64,000 bases of DNA from UBA12087 sp964370815 (lineage in GTDB: Bacteria > Chloroflexota > Anaerolineae > Anaerolineales > Villigracilaceae), in NCBI GenBank assembly GCA_964370815.1, contig CAYJKQ010000005.1:149640-213639 (forward strand), written 5' to 3'. Both the position numbers and the translations under genes were made by a program. Shown one piece after another: positions 40,046 to 49,676 of the stretch (the first letter of the stretch is position 1; each line of letters opens with the position of its first letter). The notes under the pieces were generated by a model. It was not told where the DNA came from and did no database searches. It saw only the letters and a list, made by a program, of their open reading frames with translations.

Positions 40046-41773
40046 ATGGTTGCGCAAAATAGTAATATCTGGCGTGTTAACGTTCGCACCCAAACTTTGA
40101 TCCTGGAGCCGGTTCCGCAAACCTGGATTCGCCTTGGAGGGCGTGGCTTGCTGGCGCGCATCCTGGTCGATGAAGTGGATGCCACCTGTCAACCTCTTGG
40201 TCCCGCAAATAAACTGATCTTTGCCCCGGGTTTGCTGGTGGGGCATATGCTCTCATCCACAGACCGCATCTCGATAGGTGGCAAATCTCCTCTGACGGGT
40301 GGTATAAAAGAAGCCAATGCTGGTGGGCGCACCGGGCTGCATATGGCACTCATGGGTATGAAAGCCCTGATCCTGGAAGACCAGCCACAAACAGAAGGAT
40401 ATTGGGTGCTGCACCTGTCATTGGGTGGAGCCAGATGGGACAAAGCGGATGATCTGGTTGGTCTGGGTGTTTACGCGACTGTCCCCAAACTGCTTGAAAA
40501 ATATGGTGATAAGGTTGCCATTGCCCTGATCGGACCCGGCGGTGAGATGCAAATGCTGTCTGCTGGCATTCAGAACATCGACAAGGACCTAGTTCCCTCT
40601 CGTATAGCTGCCCGAGGTGGACTGGGAGCCTTGATGGGTTCAAAGGGTTTGAAAGCCATCGTTTTTGATCATAGCGGTGGGCAAAAACCACCCATCCAGG
40701 ATCCGCAAGCGTTTAAAGCAGCCCGGAATGATTACACCGTTGCCGTCAGAGACCATCCGCAATCAGCGACCTATCGTGATTACGGCACAGCTGCCATGTC
40801 ACATATGAGTGACAGTTTCGGAGCATTACCCACCCGCAATTTTTCGCAGGGTCAATTTGAAAATGTGGATGATATCAGTGGTGAAACCCTGAGGGATTTC
40901 ATGCTGGAGCGCGGCAAACCCTCCGACACATCGCATGCCTGCATGGCGGGCTGCATCATCAAGTGTTCGAATATCTTTGGCGATGAAGATGGCAAGGTCA
41001 TCGTCTCCGCGCTCGAATATGAGACGATTGGTCTGATGGGTTCCAACCTGGGCATTTCATCCCTGGATTGCATCGGACGCCTGAACTGGGAGGTCAACGA
41101 CCTGGGTTTGGATTCCATCGAAGTCGGAGCTGCTCTGGGGGTGGCTGCTGAAGCTGGTTTGATGGAGTTCGGCGATGGGGCTGCTGCCTTAGCGTTACTT
41201 GGAGAGATCCGCATGGGAACGGAGGTTGGACGCGTGCTGGGGGATGGAGCTGCTGCAACAGGCGAAAAATACAATATCGAACGTGTCCCGGTCGTCAAGC
41301 GCCAGGCCATCAGCGCTTATGAGCCGCGTGCCATCAAGGGTACGGGTGTGACCTATGCTACCACACCACAAGGTGCCGACCACACCTGCGGTCTGACCAT
41401 TCGTGCCAGGATCGATCAACTCGACCCGCAGGGTCAGGTGGAAGTATCACGTGCAGCCCAATACAATATGGCAGGTTATGACACGCTGGGAGCTTGTATC
41501 ATGGCTGGTTTTGGCTATGCTGCCACACCGGATGGTGTCGTCAAGCGACTGCTGGCAGCCTGTTATGGCTGGGAGGACCTGCCTGATAATATCCTGCAGG
41601 AACTGGGTAAAGAGACCACCCGCCTTGAGCTTGAGTTCAACCGCCGGGCTGGCTTTACAGTCAAAGATGACCGCCTGCCAGCATGGATGACCCGTGAACC
41701 AGTCCCACCGCACAACACTGTCTTCGATGTGCCGGATGAACAGTTGGACAGCATCTTTGCGGAGCTAAAATGA
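40046..41773 (+). CDS. aldehyde:ferredoxin oxidoreductase (tungsten pterin family)
   Basis: 575 residues, cytoplasmic. N-terminal beta domain with RLGGRGLLARILVDEV, LIFAPGLLVGHMLSSTDRISIGGKSPLTGGIKEANAGG (tungstopterin and phosphate contacts), ARGGLGALMGSKGLKAIVF. Fe-S cluster ligands: HACMAGCIIKCSN (C-x3-C-x3-C) and, near the end, GACIMAGFG. The enzyme oxidises aldehydes, or reduces acids, with ferredoxin. At 575 residues it is somewhat shorter than the 605-residue hyperthermophile enzymes. It stands alone between terminators; no ThiS/MoaD-like partner is adjacent. Confidence 0.92.
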   Translation: MVAQNSNIWRVNVRTQTLILEPVPQTWIRLGGRGLLARILVDEVDATCQPLGPANKLIFAPGLLVGHMLSSTDRISIGGKSPLTGGIKEANAGGRTGLHMALMGMKALILEDQPQTEGYWVLHLSLGGARWDKADDLVGLGVYATVPKLLEKYGDKVAIALIGPGGEMQMLSAGIQNIDKDLVPSRIAARGGLGALMGSKGLKAIVFDHSGGQKPPIQDPQAFKAARNDYTVAVRDHPQSATYRDYGTAAMSHMSDSFGALPTRNFSQGQFENVDDISGETLRDFMLERGKPSDTSHACMAGCIIKCSNIFGDEDGKVIVSALEYETIGLMGSNLGISSLDCIGRLNWEVNDLGLDSIEVGAALGVAAEAGLMEFGDGAAALALLGEIRMGTEVGRVLGDGAAATGEKYNIERVPVVKRQAISAYEPRAIKGTGVTYATTPQGADHTCGLTIRARIDQLDPQGQVEVSRAAQYNMAGYDTLGACIMAGFGYAATPDGVVKRLLAACYGWEDLPDNILQELGKETTRLELEFNRRAGFTVKDDRLPAWMTREPVPPHNTVFDVPDEQLDSIFAELK

Positions 41774-41814
41774 CTGGAAAACCTGGTTATTGCTGAGCCT
41801 GATAGAAAATAACG

Positions 41815-41865
41815 AAAACATCCCGAAAGTCCATTGTGATCTTGGACAAGCTTTCGGGATGTTTT
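41815..41865. terminator. fold-back terminator after the AOR gene
   Basis: Perfect 15-bp arms AAAACATCCCGAAAG (41815-41829) and CTTTCGGGATGTTTT (41851-41865) with a 21-nt spacer, ending in a T run. The core CCCGAAAG resembles the CCCGAAGGTT arms of the repeat units at 58.9-59.7 kb. Confidence 0.85.
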
Positions 41866-41898
41866 ATGTTTGTATCCTTTTGGTTATTCACGTATGGT

Positions 41899-42036
41899 TC
41901 AGTTTGACCCTTCCAGCCATTCGTGGTGTAACAAACCATACAACCAGGTAATCGTGATCTCATCCCCAACGATCCAGCCCTCAATTTCGTCATTCTTTCC
42001 CATCCGTACCAACAAGCAAATTGCAGATTTCCCCAT
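41899..42036 (-). CDS. candidate 45-residue protein
   Basis: ATG 42036 to TGA 41899. The predicted peptide begins MGKSAICLLVRMGKNDEIEG and ends LHHEWLEGSN; composition is protein-like (hydrophobic strand pattern, WIVGDEITITWLY) but no ribosome-binding site is evident and I recognise no family. Confidence 0.25.
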   Translation of the reverse strand: MGKSAICLLVRMGKNDEIEGWIVGDEITITWLYGLLHHEWLEGSN

Positions 42037-42124
42037 ATCTATTTACTGATTTTTCTGTCTTAATAAATATGGAAAGAGTTTATTAAAATATTCAGTACAC
42101 TTATGGTTCGAAGGAGGTAATTTG

Positions 42125-42289
42125 ATGAAAAATAAAATTAATCGTTTGATGATCATTGCAATCCTTGTCCTGACCCTGCTTAGTGTGACCACACCTGTCT
42201 TTGCCGGTGGAGGAATGGTTCGTGGCGACAACGCCCAGGGATCAGCAGTTCAAGTTCAGGTACAGGATCCCCCACCTTTTCAACCATAA
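42125..42289 (+). CDS. very small secreted peptide
   Basis: 54 residues preceded by AAGGAGG (spacing 8). Residues 1-27 form a classical signal peptide: KNKINR, then LMIIAILVLTLLSVTT, ending PVFAGGG. The mature part is about 26 residues, Gly/Gln/Pro rich (GGGMVRGDNAQGSAVQVQVQ, then DPPPFQP), with no Cys. A strong terminator follows at 42386. The start signal and terminator make it a convincing gene; its role is unknown. Confidence 0.65.
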   Translation: MKNKINRLMIIAILVLTLLSVTTPVFAGGGMVRGDNAQGSAVQVQVQDPPPFQP

Positions 42290-42689
42290 TTAGAAATAGA
42301 TCATAGAACTGTGGCAGAGAGATCACACCAACGATCTCAATGAGCAGTGGTTTGTTTGCAAGAAAAAAGATGTTAGCCTAAACCAGGCTTCAGAAGGTAC
42401 CCGAACGAGGTACTTCTGAAGCCTTTTGTTGATCTAGGCTGCCCATGCCGGGCGCATCACCCTTTCGCCCGAAGCTGTCTCACCCTGGCACTGCGCAATC
42501 CCATCCTGCACTGAGCCCCCACTGTCCTTTGGACATCTCCCCCATGTGGCGGAGGTTAAAACTCCCCAACCGATGGATGCTGACGGGGAGTATTTGTCAT
42601 AGGATTAAGTGTCGAGATATCTTCGCGTATTCGAGCAACAGGATGAAACAAAAAAAGCAGAACATTAGTGATAGGGTTGGACCATAAAA
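42290..42689. other. 400-bp interval upstream of the MASE1 sensor gene
   Basis: No gene is supported. It contains the terminator at 42386-42423. The stretch 42505-42600, with CCCCACTGTCCTTTGGACAT and ACTCCCC...GGGGAGT able to pair (about 42560-42593), looks like a dispersed non-coding repeat. I could not match a c-di-GMP riboswitch, although the gene downstream is a c-di-GMP phosphodiesterase. Confidence 0.45.
42386..42423 (+). terminator. terminator after the secreted-peptide gene
   Basis: GGCTTCAGAAGGTACC pairs with GGTACTTCTGAAGCC (one bulged base), loop about 6 nt, followed by TTTTGTT. Confidence 0.85.
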
Positions 42690-45600
42690 ATGGAATCTAC
42701 TGATCAGACAGGTCCTTCTGTAATGAAGCAAAATCAACATCAGGTGATGCGTTCCATTCTGATTGCCCTTGAATATCTCATTCCATTCATTCTTCTCGAC
42801 CTGTTAACAAAACAATTTGAAGGATTGCCAGGGATTGTCACATGGTATCCACCTGCCGGGCTGACCTACGCCCTGCTTTTGGTCTTCGGCGTGAGATTCA
42901 CACCCGCCGTGACGATCGCCTTATTCTTGAGCAGCGTATTCATCTATCGATTGCCTCACCCCCCCCTTTTGCTCCTCTTGTGGTCTTTCGTTGTTTCATT
43001 GATCTATGCAGCCACCGCATGGTTCCTGCGCCATCGCATTCATCTGGATTGTCAGCTGCGGAAATTGCGGGATGTAGCCTGGCTGGTAGGTACGGCTGTG
43101 CTTGTTTCAGCTTTTCTGGCTATCCTGACAGTTTCGAGTTCCACCCTCGACAGCGCTATGCCGCGCAGCGAAGTTCTGCGTGGAATTTTCCACTGGTGGA
43201 TCGGTGAAGCGGTCGGCGTGCTGACAGTCACACCCTTCCTGCTTGTGTATGTCATGCCGTGGTTGAAACGGTTTGTAGATGGGCAATCCGTCAGTGTGCC
43301 CAAACCCTTTTCATTCCCAGGTTCAGCTCTCACTTTCATTGGACAAGCTGCCAGCCTGGTGTTGATACTCTATTGGGTCTTTGGTACTCGCGTTCTGGAC
43401 GAGTTTCGTCCCTTTTTCCTTTTAGCTTTGCCGCTTATCTGGATCGCTTTGAATCGCGGCTTCAAGAAATTAACTGTGGCAATTTTGGCTTTGAATTTCG
43501 GAGTGGTGTTATCCACATGGTTATTTGGGTTCGACGTGGCACGGCTGGCGGAACTTGAACTGCTGATGATCGTCATTTGTATGGTTGGTTTACTTATGGG
43601 CGCGGTCGTCACTGAACGCAAAGGCTCGGAGGATGCGACGCGGGAGAGCGAAGAACGATACCGCACCCTCATCGAGCAGGCCTCGGATGGAATATTTATC
43701 TCGGATAATGAAGATCGCTTTATCGAAGTTAATTCGGCAGGCTGCCAATTATTGGGCTATTCCCATGCAGAGATTCTTCAAAAAACGATTCGTGACATAA
43801 CGAAGATTTCACCGGACAATCAGTTTTACACCAATGAGCTTAGGCAGGGTAAAACGCTGCTCAATGAGCGTGAATTGATCCGCAAGGACGGCACGCTCGT
43901 GTCGGTCGAGATCAGCGCAAAACACTTGCCTGACGGTAGATTGCAGGGTATTGTACGCGACATCACCCAACGCAAGCATGTGCAGGAGGAACTGCAGGAG
44001 TCGCAGAAATTGCTGGAAAAGACTTTTTCCAGCCTGCTGGACGCTTTGTTTATCATTGACGCGGATACATTGGAGATAACGGACTGCAACCCGGCCGCCT
44101 CAACCATCTTTGGTTATAGCCGCCAGGAGATGCTGAGCCAGACGACGATGTTCCTGCACGTCGACCAGACATCCTTGGAGAAGTTCAGTGATCATCTTAA
44201 CACCGCCGTGAAAGAGAAAGGTTTCCTGTTCATGCCGGATTTTTGGATGAAACGCAAAGATGGTACGGTGTTCCCAACTGAGAATAGCGTGGTTCCCCTT
44301 GAAAACGAACAAGGCAAGCTCACTGGCTGGGTGAGCGTGGTCCGCGATATCACCGAGCGCAAGCAAGCGGAAGATAATCAAAAGAGGTCAGAAGAAAGGT
44401 TTAAGGTATTATTTGAATCTGCACCGTATGCATATTATTTATGTGACCTTAAGGGAAATTTCCTCGACGGAAATATTGCAGCTGAAAAGTTGTTGGGTTA
44501 CGCTAAAAATGAATTAATTGGAAAGAATTTTCTAAAGTTGAATCTCTTATCTTTAATACAAATCCCTAAAGCAGTAATGCTAATAACTAAAAATTCATTG
44601 GGGCAGGACACAGGTCCTGATGAATTTGAAATACGCCGAAAAGACGGAAAAAAAGTAATTGTTGCTATAAGTACTCACCCGGAAATAATCAATGATCAAG
44701 CTGTGGTATTGGGTCTGGTAATAGACCTCACCGAGCGCAAGCAGGCGGAAGAAGAGATCAAAAATCGCAATGAGGAGCTCTCGGTGCTTTACACGCTTTC
44801 ACGTATCCTTGCGGATGCCGATGATCTCGAGCATGTCATCAACCTCGTGAATCACCATGCGGCAGAGAGTCTCCAAACCACCTTTGCCAGCATTGCATTG
44901 CTGGAAAACGATAAACTGGTGATGCGAGGAATTTATCCTGTTCGGGACCTGGAGCATGGCGAATTGGATGTCAACCCACAACCGATTGCCTCATTACCAT
45001 ATGTTATGGGTGTTCTGGAAAAGAATGAGCCGGTCATCCTCCACGCCGAAAATGCCAGGATCAGTAGCAGCGAACGCACCTTTCTCCGACTGGACATTGT
45101 TCAATCGACCTGCCTGGTGCCTTTACGGGTCGGTAGTTCCTTGCAGGTCGAAAACACGGTTCTGGGTTTGCTGGTCCTGGGTGAATCGCGGGGGAACGAG
45201 CGCGCTCCTTTCACACCTGAAAAAATTCAACTGGCTCGTAGCATTGGAGACCAGGCTGCATCAGCCATCCGCCGCATGTTGGTGATTGAGCAGGCCAGTC
45301 TACGTTTGCAGCGCATCACCTCCTTGCGAGAGATCGACACCACCATTGCTGCCTCTTTCGATATTCGTCTTAGCCTGGAGGTGATCCTTAAGTATGTCCT
45401 TGAGCAATTGGGTGTGGATGCCGTCGCTGTTTTGGTGGTAAATTCCAGCCAGCAAAGATTGGAATATAAAGGTGGACGCGGCTTTCGTTCGCAAGCTATC
45501 GAACACATGGGCCAGCGCCTGGATGAAGGACAGGCAGGCTTGTCTTTACGTGAGCGCCGCATGATCTATATTCAGAATGTGACTGCCAGTGGAGCTTCTT

Positions 45601-46385
45601 TTGCCCAATCAGAATTGATGGAAGCAGAACAATTCTGTGTTTACATTGCCATGCCGTTGATCGTGAAAGGTAAAGCCAACGGTGTGCTGGAAATTTACAA
45701 CCGGTCACCTCTCGATCCTGATGAAGAATGGTTCGACTTTCTCAATACCCTGGCAGGGCAAACCGCACTCGCCATAGATACTGACCAATTGTTTTATGGA
45801 CTGCAACGCTCCAATATCGAACTGGGTCTGGCTTATGACGCCACCATCGAAGGCTGGTCGCATGCCCTCGACCTGCGCGATAATGAGACCGAGGGGCACT
45901 CCAAAAGGGTGACAGAAACGACAGTCAAATTGGCACATTCCTTTAATTTATCCAATGAAAATTTAAAGCAGATCCGTTGGGGTGCACTGCTGCACGATAT
46001 CGGCAAGCTGGGAGTTCCGGATGGCATCCTGCTCAAACCAGGACCTCTGACGGAAGAGGAATGGGTAGTGATGAAGAAGCATCCAACCTTGGCGTTTGAG
46101 ATGCTTTCACCTATTCAATATTTGAAAGCATCCCTCGACATTCCGTATTGTCATCACGAAAAATGGGATGGAACGGGTTACCCGCGTGGTATAAAAGGCG
46201 AGCAGATCCCATTGGCGGCACGCATTTTTGCTGTTGTGGATGTCTGGGATGCGCTCATCTCTGACCGACCCTACCGCAAAGCCTGGACAAAAGAGAATGC
46301 TCTTAAACACATTCGCGAACAAACCGGAAAGCATTTTGACCCGCAGGTGGTCAATGTCTTTCTGAAGGAGATATCTCATGTCTAA
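42690..46385 (+). CDS. MASE1-PAS-PAS-PAS-GAF-GAF-HD-GYP sensor phosphodiesterase
   Basis: 1231 residues. Order: MASE1 membrane sensor (about 1-310, eight or more spans, WYPPAGLTYALLLVFG and GIFHWWIGEAVGVLTVTPFLLVYV); three PAS domains (starting near YRTLIEQASDGIFIS, LLDALFIIDADTLEI and FKVLFESAPYAYYL), each ending in a DITxRKxxE-type linker; two GAF domains (about 700-860 and 870-1030); HD-GYP domain with GHSKRVTETTVKLA, GALLHDIGKLGVPDGIL and HHEKWDGTGYPRGIKGEQIP. The catalytic residues for c-di-GMP hydrolysis look intact. There is no GGDEF domain. Codon use in the third PAS is more AT-rich than its neighbours, which suggests a swapped-in domain. It overlaps the next gene by 8 nt. Confidence 0.9.
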   Translation: MESTDQTGPSVMKQNQHQVMRSILIALEYLIPFILLDLLTKQFEGLPGIVTWYPPAGLTYALLLVFGVRFTPAVTIALFLSSVFIYRLPHPPLLLLLWSFVVSLIYAATAWFLRHRIHLDCQLRKLRDVAWLVGTAVLVSAFLAILTVSSSTLDSAMPRSEVLRGIFHWWIGEAVGVLTVTPFLLVYVMPWLKRFVDGQSVSVPKPFSFPGSALTFIGQAASLVLILYWVFGTRVLDEFRPFFLLALPLIWIALNRGFKKLTVAILALNFGVVLSTWLFGFDVARLAELELLMIVICMVGLLMGAVVTERKGSEDATRESEERYRTLIEQASDGIFISDNEDRFIEVNSAGCQLLGYSHAEILQKTIRDITKISPDNQFYTNELRQGKTLLNERELIRKDGTLVSVEISAKHLPDGRLQGIVRDITQRKHVQEELQESQKLLEKTFSSLLDALFIIDADTLEITDCNPAASTIFGYSRQEMLSQTTMFLHVDQTSLEKFSDHLNTAVKEKGFLFMPDFWMKRKDGTVFPTENSVVPLENEQGKLTGWVSVVRDITERKQAEDNQKRSEERFKVLFESAPYAYYLCDLKGNFLDGNIAAEKLLGYAKNELIGKNFLKLNLLSLIQIPKAVMLITKNSLGQDTGPDEFEIRRKDGKKVIVAISTHPEIINDQAVVLGLVIDLTERKQAEEEIKNRNEELSVLYTLSRILADADDLEHVINLVNHHAAESLQTTFASIALLENDKLVMRGIYPVRDLEHGELDVNPQPIASLPYVMGVLEKNEPVILHAENARISSSERTFLRLDIVQSTCLVPLRVGSSLQVENTVLGLLVLGESRGNERAPFTPEKIQLARSIGDQAASAIRRMLVIEQASLRLQRITSLREIDTTIAASFDIRLSLEVILKYVLEQLGVDAVAVLVVNSSQQRLEYKGGRGFRSQAIEHMGQRLDEGQAGLSLRERRMIYIQNVTASGASFAQSELMEAEQFCVYIAMPLIVKGKANGVLEIYNRSPLDPDEEWFDFLNTLAGQTALAIDTDQLFYGLQRSNIELGLAYDATIEGWSHALDLRDNETEGHSKRVTETTVKLAHSFNLSNENLKQIRWGALLHDIGKLGVPDGILLKPGPLTEEEWVVMKKHPTLAFEMLSPIQYLKASLDIPYCHHEKWDGTGYPRGIKGEQIPLAARIFAVVDVWDALISDRPYRKAWTKENALKHIREQTGKHFDPQVVNVFLKEISHV

Positions 46386-47022
46386 TGAAAACAGTTCGTT
46401 CCCAATCCAAACTAAGGATCCTTCCATCGTTGAGCTCACCCTGGGTTTTGATGCCACTGTCGAAGCCTTTTCGCGTGCCCTCGATCTGCGTGAAGGTGAG
46501 CCCCTCGGTCATACCCACCAGGTTACAGAAGTTGCTGTAAATCTGGCCAGAGAAATGGGTTTAGACCTCCATACACAAACGCATATCCGCCAGGGAGCTC
46601 TCTTGCACGATATTGGCAAAATGGGTATCCCTGAATCTATATTAAAAAAAGAAGGACCTCTAAGCAATGAAGAAAGGGCGATCGTAAGAAAGAGTCCGCA
46701 ATATGCCTATGACCTTCTTATCCCTATTGTTTTCCTGCATGCAGCTATTGACATTCCCTATTATCATCATGAAAAATGGGATGGAAGTGGATATCCTCAC
46801 GGGTTGAAAGGCGATAAAATTCCCATGGCTGCCCGCCTCTTTTCTGTGGTGCATGTATGGGATGCACTCACTTCTGATCGCCCATATCGTAAAGCCTGGT
46901 CTGAATTGGAAGCTAATAAATATCTCCACGATCAGGCTGGTAAACACTTTGATACAATGATTATCAACACTTTCCTGGAAGCCAATATAAGAAGAAAAGT
47001 CACCGGCCCACTGGTTAGGTAG
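46378..47022 (+). CDS. stand-alone HD-GYP phosphodiesterase
   Basis: 214 residues overlapping the end of the large sensor gene. It resembles the C-terminal 220 residues of that protein: GFDATVEAFSRALDLREGEPLGHTHQVTEVAVNLA, LHDIGKMGIPESIL, YYHHEKWDGSGYPHGLKGDKIP. All HD and GYP residues are present. It appears to be a tandem duplicate without its own sensor and may form heterodimers with the sensor's catalytic domain. Mean base composition is slightly more AT-rich than the parent. Confidence 0.9.
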   Translation: MSNENSSFPIQTKDPSIVELTLGFDATVEAFSRALDLREGEPLGHTHQVTEVAVNLAREMGLDLHTQTHIRQGALLHDIGKMGIPESILKKEGPLSNEERAIVRKSPQYAYDLLIPIVFLHAAIDIPYYHHEKWDGSGYPHGLKGDKIPMAARLFSVVHVWDALTSDRPYRKAWSELEANKYLHDQAGKHFDTMIINTFLEANIRRKVTGPLVR

Positions 47023-47206
47023 AGATCCTGGTGGACTCTTGGAATCTCTGATGATGAATTCTTTGCCACCTATTGGGTTTTCAAGATAATGGAAGAGTTC
47101 TGGGTACAGTTAGAGACCGAATATCGAAAAAACAGGTTAACAACAATGCCAGTGGATCGCGCCTCTAAATTTGACGATTTTATTAGATGTTAGCACAATT
47201 CTTTGT

Positions 47207-47231
47207 AGAGGCACAGCGACGCTGTGCCTCT
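47207..47231. terminator. bidirectional terminator between HD-GYP and iorB
   Basis: Perfect 11-bp stem AGAGGCACAGC/GCTGTGCCTCT with loop GAC, followed by TTTTATT on the plus strand. Confidence 0.9.
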
Positions 47232-47237
47232 TTTTAT

Positions 47238-47837
47238 TTACGCTTCAACCAGCAGCTGTTCCCGCCCCAACATGAAAGCTGTACGGTTGACCTGCACCGC
47301 CTTGGGAGGTACATGTGCCTGGACTGCCTCCAGCCAGGTCTCAGGCGGGGTGTCCAACAATGCACTTAAGGCGCCCAGGATGGCTACGTTGGCTGTTTTG
47401 GAGTTACCGGCTTGCTCAGCCAGCTGCAATCCATCCACCCAGCAAACCCGGCTGGCGGCTTTCTCAAAGGCAGCCTGCATATCGGCTGCCGGGGGATACT
47501 TGGAATCGCCAGCCTTGACCGTGATCGGTTCGATGACCTGCGAGTTGATCAGGAGGATGCCACCGGGTTTCAAATGATCCAAAAAACGCACGGCTTCCAG
47601 TTTTTCAAATGCCACCAAAATATCCACCTCGCCTTTGGCGATGATGGGGGAGAAAACCTGCTTGTCCCAGCGCACGAAAGAGGTTACGCTGCCGCCGCGC
47701 TGAGCCATGCCGTGGATCTCGGCTTTCTTGGAGTCGAACCCCAGGCGCACACCCAGGTCTGCCAGGATGTCACTGGCAAGAAGGGTACCCTGCCCGCCAA
47801 CGCCCACCAGCATAAAGTTCTTTTTTTGCGTGCTCAT
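47238..47837 (-). CDS. iorB: indolepyruvate:ferredoxin oxidoreductase beta subunit
   Basis: 199 residues. FMLVGVGGQGTLLASDILADLG (residues 8-29) and HGMAQRGGSVTSFVRWD are the gamma-domain signatures of the 2-oxoacid:ferredoxin oxidoreductase family, IorB branch. With IorA it oxidatively decarboxylates aryl-pyruvates from aromatic amino acids to aryl-acetyl-CoA, reducing ferredoxin. It follows iorA with one base between stop and start. Confidence 0.93.
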   Translation of the reverse strand: MSTQKKNFMLVGVGGQGTLLASDILADLGVRLGFDSKKAEIHGMAQRGGSVTSFVRWDKQVFSPIIAKGEVDILVAFEKLEAVRFLDHLKPGGILLINSQVIEPITVKAGDSKYPPAADMQAAFEKAASRVCWVDGLQLAEQAGNSKTANVAILGALSALLDTPPETWLEAVQAHVPPKAVQVNRTAFMLGREQLLVEA

Positions 47838-49676
47838 CTAAACCTCCAGGGTTCGCATTTGTTCACGGGTGGGAATGGCGTCGCGCGGGCAAACCCGGGC
47901 ACAGATCTCGCAGCCGGTGCACATGGTCGGATCGATCAGTGCCAGCGGACGGTTGTATTTGGCGTCCATCTTTTCTGATTTCAAGATAGCCGGGCAGCCG
48001 ATCCTAAAACAGACCGTGCAGCCATTGCACAAATCCTCATTAACCTTTAATGTGCTCCAACCCCGGCGTTCCCCGGGCAGCAGGGCACAGGCGTGCCTGG
48101 TGATCAATACGCCTGGTCCGTCGAGCTTGACCCAATCCTTGAGCGTTTTTTCGATGGTCTCAATATCCAGAGCGTCCAGGGTCAACACGCGCTCGATCCC
48201 AAGGGCGCGCACCAGCGGCTCAAATTCGATGATCACGGTTTCTTTCTGCTGCAGGGTCAACCCCGTGCCGGGGTTCTCCTGGTGTCCGGTCATGCCGGTG
48301 ATGCGGTTATCCATGATGATGGTAATGACATTGCTGCGGTTGTAAGCCACGTTCAGCAGGGCTGGCATGCCGGTGTGGAAGAAGGTTGAATCCCCCAGCA
48401 CCGCGAAGTGCCGCTCGCTGTCACCTGCCACCGCAGCACCATGTGCCACCCCGATGCTGGCTCCCATGCAGCCGCAAGTATCAATGGCATTCAAGGGCGG
48501 GGTCACCCCCAATGTATAGCAGCCAATATCACCATTGACTGGCAGCCCCAATTTATGCAAGACATACAGTGTGCTACGGTGCGGGCAGCCTGCGCACAAT
48601 ACAGGTGGGCGACCGGGCAGCGTCATCCCAAGGTCGATGCGTCCCTGTGACCTGGACGGGATTGGCGCTTCGATCAAACCAGCCTGGATGGCTGCCTGCC
48701 GTACCACGCCGGGGTCAAGTTCACCGGTGATGGGAAAGATGAGTTTGGTATGGGGTGTATAGTCACCGGCATCCGCAGGGCTGTAGAGTTGCACACCCAT
48801 CAGGCGTATCTGTTCTTCAATGAAGGGATCCAACTCTTCGAGCACGATCAACCGTTCCACTCGGCTGGCAAATTCACGTATCAAACGGACCGGCAGCGGG
48901 TAGACCATGCCCAGCTTAAGGATGCTGGCTTTCGGGAAGACTTCGCGGGCATACTGGTATGCCACGCCTGCGGTGATGATACCCAGCGTAGTGGAACGCA
49001 TCTCCATCCGGTTGGGGGTGAAGCTCTCGCTGAATTGTGCCAAATCCAGGATTCTTTGTTCAATGACCGGGTGACGCTTGCGTGCATTGGAGGGGACCAT
49101 CACGTATTTCTGGTGGTTGCGGGGATATTTATCGAGCCGGATGGCCTGCTCACGGCGTGTGCCCACTTCGGTCAGCGTGCTGGTGTGGCAGATGCGCGTG
49201 GTTACCCGCAGCATGACCGGCGTATCGAATTGTTCGCTCAGGTCAAAAGCCGCCAGGGTCAGGTCTTTGGCTTCCTGGCTGTCAGCTGGCTCCAGGCAGG
49301 GCAGGCGGGCGAAGCGTGCAAACTGCCGGTTATCCTGCTCGTTCTGGGAGGAGTGCATGGCCGGGTCGTCCGCTGAGACGATCACCAGCCCGGCTTCTGC
49401 GCCTGTCATGGTGGCGTAGAACAGGGCGTCAGCCGCCACGTTGACACCGACATGCTTCATGGCAGCCAGGGCGCGCCGTCCGGCATAAGCCGCCCCGATG
49501 GCGACATCCAGGGCAACTTTTTCGTTGGGTGCCCATTCGGCATACACCCCGGGAAAGCGCGCCAGGTGCTCCAGGATCTCCGTGCTGGGAGTACCCGGAT
49601 AGGCGGAAGCCACCGTCACGCCTGCCTCCCAGGCTCCATAGGCTATGGCTTCGTTACCGGATAATAATCGCTTCAT
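47838..49676 (-). CDS. iorA: indolepyruvate:ferredoxin oxidoreductase alpha subunit
   Basis: 612 residues. N-terminal pyrimidine domain (LLSGNEAIAYGAWEAGVTVASAYPGTPSTEI), thiamin-diphosphate-binding domain with VLGDSTFFHTGMPALLNVAYNRSN (Mg-TPP motif), and a C-terminal two-cluster ferredoxin domain (CNGCTVCFRIGCPAI and CTGCEICARVCPRDAI; the first has C-x4-C-P spacing usual for IorA). It transfers electrons to ferredoxin during aromatic amino acid fermentation and may feed the AOR at 40-41.8 kb with aldehydes or acids of the same substrates. Confidence 0.95.
   Translation of the reverse strand: MKRLLSGNEAIAYGAWEAGVTVASAYPGTPSTEILEHLARFPGVYAEWAPNEKVALDVAIGAAYAGRRALAAMKHVGVNVAADALFYATMTGAEAGLVIVSADDPAMHSSQNEQDNRQFARFARLPCLEPADSQEAKDLTLAAFDLSEQFDTPVMLRVTTRICHTSTLTEVGTRREQAIRLDKYPRNHQKYVMVPSNARKRHPVIEQRILDLAQFSESFTPNRMEMRSTTLGIITAGVAYQYAREVFPKASILKLGMVYPLPVRLIREFASRVERLIVLEELDPFIEEQIRLMGVQLYSPADAGDYTPHTKLIFPITGELDPGVVRQAAIQAGLIEAPIPSRSQGRIDLGMTLPGRPPVLCAGCPHRSTLYVLHKLGLPVNGDIGCYTLGVTPPLNAIDTCGCMGASIGVAHGAAVAGDSERHFAVLGDSTFFHTGMPALLNVAYNRSNVITIIMDNRITGMTGHQENPGTGLTLQQKETVIIEFEPLVRALGIERVLTLDALDIETIEKTLKDWVKLDGPGVLITRHACALLPGERRGWSTLKVNEDLCNGCTVCFRIGCPAILKSEKMDAKYNRPLALIDPTMCTGCEICARVCPRDAIPTREQMRTLEV

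Noticed and set aside
42431..42689. Possible c-di-GMP riboswitch ahead of the HD-GYP sensor gene.
   Set aside because: I could not find the paired GGNNA/tetraloop-receptor pattern of the known classes; the stretch looks more like a repeat and plain hairpins.
48750..49376. 208-codon plus-strand frame.
   Set aside because: Antisense to iorA, with no motif of its own.
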